Part shown: positions 61,703-64,000 of the stretch, in pieces
Layout: each line of letters opens with the position of its first letter
Numbering within the stretch: the first letter of the stretch is position 1
Assembly (NCBI RefSeq): GCF_025370785.1
Contig: NZ_JAMXFA010000024.1
Location: forward strand, 37,236-101,235
Direction of reading: 5' to 3'
DNA: 64,000 nucleotides
Source of the DNA: Laspinema olomoucense D3b
Lineage (GTDB): Bacteria > Cyanobacteriota > Cyanobacteriia > Cyanobacteriales > Laspinemataceae
Program-made: the position numbers and the translations under genes
Notes under the pieces: model-generated
Seen by the model: the letters and a program-made list of their open reading frames with translations, nothing else
Told to the model about the DNA's origin: nothing
Databases searched by the model: none

Positions 61703-62596
61703 TTAGAGGGTGGCCAAAATCTTCTCGACTTCATGGCATAATGCTTCGTGGCAATGAGCATTACTGGCGATCGCGCACCCCCACTGATTCACATCTTTTT
61801 GGTTATAGCGCAAAGGGGTCCCATCCACAAAGGTTAACCGGCCCCCGGCTTCGGTCAAAATTAACTCTGGGGCCGCAAAGTCCCAATCTTTGGGCGCACC
61901 TTTGCCCGAAAGGGAAATAAACCCATCCACTTGCTGTTCCACAATGGCGGCAATTTTGCACCCGATACTCCCCATATATTGTTGGGTTTGGCAGGGTAAG
62001 CGTTGCAAGAGTTCGTCCAATTTCTCTCCTTTGCGGGTCCGTCGGGTCAGCAGACATAAGTCTGGGAGGCGATCGCGCCCAGAGACTCTCAGGGGGGTGC
62101 GATCGCCGGAACGCGTTTCCACAAAAGCACCCCCTCCACGTTGGGCATAATATAATTTCTGGGCGGAAGGGACTGCCACCACTGCCACCACGGGTTGCCC
62201 CTCATAGACTAAGGCAATATGGACCGCATAGTTAGGGTTTTGCTGAATGTAGGCGCGAGTGCCATCGATGGGGTCAATAATCCAAACCCACTGGTGCGCG
62301 CGGCGATCGCCATTGCTATGGGATTGATAACTTTCCTCACTCAGATAGCCAAACTCCAGACTGCCAAAGGCAATCCGTAATTTTTGCAAGATATACTCGT
62401 TCGCCGCTACATCGGCATTGGTGACAGGACCTTCTTTTTTTTCCCTCACCTTCAGTTTCCCAGCAGCATCGGTATGATAATAGGTCAGAATATCCGCACT
62501 CCCCCAACCAATCATCCGGGCGATCGCTCCTATCTCTTCCAATTTATCTAAGCGATTGTCCGTCATCGGTGTTCCTAACTGTTTGCTTTTGCTCAT
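61703..62596 (-). CDS. 3'(2'),5'-bisphosphate nucleotidase / inositol-monophosphatase-family phosphatase (CysQ-like)
   Basis: 297 residues; ATG 62596 has AAGAGG ~5 nt upstream. Family signatures: VTNADVAAN, EES metal ligand, WIIDPIDGTRAYIQQNPNYAVHIALV (motif DPIDGT) and the second metal site PKDWDFAAPELILTEAGG. The Mg2+-dependent enzyme cleaves 3'-phosphoadenosine 5'-phosphate left over from sulfation/sulfate assimilation, or inositol phosphates; the GTRAY segment and length favour the CysQ side. No partner gene nearby. Confidence 0.88.
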   Translation of the reverse strand: MSKSKQLGTPMTDNRLDKLEEIGAIARMIGWGSADILTYYHTDAAGKLKVREKKEGPVTNADVAANEYILQKLRIAFGSLEFGYLSEESYQSHSNGDRRAHQWVWIIDPIDGTRAYIQQNPNYAVHIALVYEGQPVVAVVAVPSAQKLYYAQRGGGAFVETRSGDRTPLRVSGRDRLPDLCLLTRRTRKGEKLDELLQRLPCQTQQYMGSIGCKIAAIVEQQVDGFISLSGKGAPKDWDFAAPELILTEAGGRLTFVDGTPLRYNQKDVNQWGCAIASNAHCHEALCHEVEKILATL

Positions 62597-62882
62597 TTTC
62601 CTCTTGGGTGATTGGCCTAATTTTACAACCCTCTCCTAGTGATTTATCCGGTTTTTTTATACATTTGAAAAGGGCAGCTTATCTCGGGTTTAAAATTTAA
62701 GCTGACCTCTCCATCCTAACTTAACCCATGTTTTCTTGATTCAACTAAACCAGCAGGAGTCCCACGCTCTAATCTTTGATTGAGCGTCGGGAGGAATGCT
62801 GGGTAGAGTTTGGGGTTCGATACCCCACACTCTGCAAAATAGTATGTAATTATATACATTGATAACGTTTACCACTTAAAAA
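62597..62882. other. spacer upstream of tnpB, candidate IS left end
   Basis: 286 bp containing two hairpins (62764-62787 and 62803-62835) before the tnpB start. No tnpA serine- or Y1-transposase frame is visible here. Base 62597 to ~62760 looks like ordinary spacer. Confidence 0.5.
62764..62835 (+). mobile_element. twin subterminal hairpins, candidate left end of an IS200/IS605-type element
   Basis: Hairpin 1: ACGCTC-t-AATC (62764-62774), loop TTT, GATTGAGCGT (62778-62787), a 10-bp stem with a bulged T. Hairpin 2: 62803-62815 pairs with 62823-62835 with one T/C mismatch, loop TTCGATA. Folded imperfect hairpins at the left end are what Y1 transposases of this family bind; the element border itself is not identified. 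Confidence 0.4.
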
Positions 62883-64000
62883 ATGAGTCAGGTACTTACG
62901 GTCTCTTGTAAATTGATGGTTACACCACAGCAGGTAGAAAAACTTGATGCGGTGCTTGCTGCTTTTGCAAGTTGCTGTGAGTTCGTGAATGACAACACCC
63001 CTGAGAAACTGACTAATCAGATTGCTGTCCAATCCTTAATCTACAAGGAAGCTAGAGCACATTCTGGTCTGTCTGCGCAGATGACCATTCACGCTATCCG
63101 GCGAGTTTGCGCGAATCGCAAGACGGCAAAGCAAAAAGGTAGACCCGTCAAAGGGTTTGTTCCAACCTCTGCTACCTACGATAGTCGCACCTTCACCTTC
63201 AAGGAAGCGGATTGGATGGTTAGTTTGACCATGCTGAAGGGTCGAGAAAAGTTTAAACTCCACATTGGTAACTACCAGAAACACTTACTGCAAGGGCAAG
63301 CACCCAAATCCTCAACCCTGGTAAAACGGAATGATGGCAGTTTTTATCTAAACATTCAGCTAGAGTCTGAACCACCAGCTATCCCCGATACGGATAATGT
63401 GTTGGGTATCGACCTTGGGAGGACAGATCTGGTCTGCACATCCAAGGGAGAAAAATTCAGCGGCAAACAAATCACGCAGACTAGAGACAGATACAGCCGT
63501 GTACGGGCTTCGTTACAACATAAAGCATCCAAAGGCACAAGGTCTACTCGTCGTAGAGCGAGGCAGATTTTGCAACGGTTGAGTGGACGTGAACGAAGAT
63601 TTCAAGCATGGTTAAACCATACCATCAGCTATCGACTCACTCATAGCGCCAAGGCATCAAATCAGGCGATTGCACTTGAAGACTTGACGGGCATCAGAGA
63701 ACGTACCAATGAATTGCCACGCTCTAAGACAGAGCGACGACAGTCTAACAGTTGGGCGTTCTATCAGTTGCGTCAATTCTTGACCTACAAAGGAATAAAG
63801 TTTGGCGTAGATGTCCGGATAATAGACCCTCGCTACACCTCAAAGACTTGTCATTGTTGCAAAGTAATTGGCAACCGACAAGGCAAGAAATTTGAGTGCC
63901 TAAATCTAAAGTGTGGATGGGTCGGTGATGCTGATGAGAATGGAGCGAATAATATCGCTACTTTGGGGGTTATTGTAAACAACCCCAGAGGCTCCGAGGT
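62883..64000 (+). CDS. tnpB: TnpB-type RNA-guided endonuclease of an IS200/IS605-family element (3' end beyond window)
   Basis: 372 codons are visible from ATG 62883 and the frame is open at base 64000. RuvC-like triad: Asp177 (LGIDLGRTD), Glu266 (ALEDLTG) and Asp351 (GDADENGANN). The zinc ribbon is TCHCC at 323-326 with the second pair in ECLNLKC. The N-terminal wedge/REC-like part (~1-160) is typical. All catalytic residues are intact, so the protein may be active; TnpB cuts DNA guided by an RNA read from the element's right end, which lies outside the window. No tnpA is upstream, so it may be a tnpB-only element moved in trans. Last ~20-40 residues missing. Confidence 0.88.
   Translation, partial: MSQVLTVSCKLMVTPQQVEKLDAVLAAFASCCEFVNDNTPEKLTNQIAVQSLIYKEARAHSGLSAQMTIHAIRRVCANRKTAKQKGRPVKGFVPTSATYDSRTFTFKEADWMVSLTMLKGREKFKLHIGNYQKHLLQGQAPKSSTLVKRNDGSFYLNIQLESEPPAIPDTDNVLGIDLGRTDLVCTSKGEKFSGKQITQTRDRYSRVRASLQHKASKGTRSTRRRARQILQRLSGRERRFQAWLNHTISYRLTHSAKASNQAIALEDLTGIRERTNELPRSKTERRQSNSWAFYQLRQFLTYKGIKFGVDVRIIDPRYTSKTCHCCKVIGNRQGKKFECLNLKCGWVGDADENGANNIATLGVIVNNPRGSE

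Noticed and set aside
62803..62835. Sequence GGGGTTCGATACCCC looked like the T-arm of a tRNA
   Set aside because: No matching acceptor, D-arm or anticodon arm lies upstream; the stem simply extends as one long hairpin (62803-62835), so it is not a tRNA.

Overview
The window comes from a filamentous, probably motile cyanobacterium. The HIP1 octamer GCGATCGC recurs throughout in genes and spacers, there is a chlorophyll-pathway geranylgeranyl reductase (chlP), a run of genes resembling the hormogonium polysaccharide (hps) genes, two multidomain class III nucleotide cyclases, tandem heptamer (ACAAATG) repeats and many palindromic intergenic repeats. An Oscillatoria/Laspinema-like genome is an inference from style only; no rRNA or other phylogenetic marker is present. 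I saw no tRNA, rRNA or CRISPR array.

Layout. 1-3.1 kb: tail of an OmpR-type response regulator, chlP, a YidD-like protein with a cysteine-rich tail, and a small exported protein. 3.1-4.2 kb: gene-free, with a MITE-like element. 4.2-9.2 kb: a REC-PAS-PAS-adenylate cyclase and an oligopeptide-type binding protein with one permease. 9.4-22.3 kb (minus strand): a TPR protein, four genes resembling hpsP/O/N/L, glmM, two glycosyltransferases and rfbA-rfbD-rfbC (dTDP-sugar synthesis; rfbB is not here). 22.6-25.7 kb: a CHASE histidine kinase-receiver-cyclase fusion. 26.2-27.8 kb: a small membrane-protein locus (two TM2 proteins, a short membrane protein, a helix-hairpin-helix protein). 27.8-29.5 kb: non-coding, with several strong hairpins.

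29.5-58.8 kb is the most unusual part. A type I secretion set (parvulin PpiC, an ABC transporter with a dead C39 domain, HlyD with expanded coiled coils) lies beside a 1592-residue FkbM-methyltransferase/GT11/GT41 fusion. Next come two paralogous small glycosyltransferase-like proteins, a methyltransferase-glycosyltransferase fusion, an RTX-type Ca-binding repeat protein (a plausible cargo), a TPR-GT41 protein, a DUF3288-like protein and a 2674-residue fusion of three GT4, three methyltransferase and one GT41 module. I infer a locus that builds and exports a heavily glycosylated and methylated surface polymer or glycoprotein. The parts are recognisable families; their assembly is what deserves attention.

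58.8-64 kb: a conserved hypothetical, a cation diffusion facilitator preceded by a palindrome, a spacer with three DnaA-box-like sites spaced exactly 21 bp apart, a methyltransferase, a CysQ-like phosphatase, and a TnpB (IS200/IS605-type) gene running off the end with hairpins upstream.

Start codons were re-chosen where a better ATG or Shine-Dalgarno sequence was visible. Function calls rest on motif recognition by eye, without database searches.
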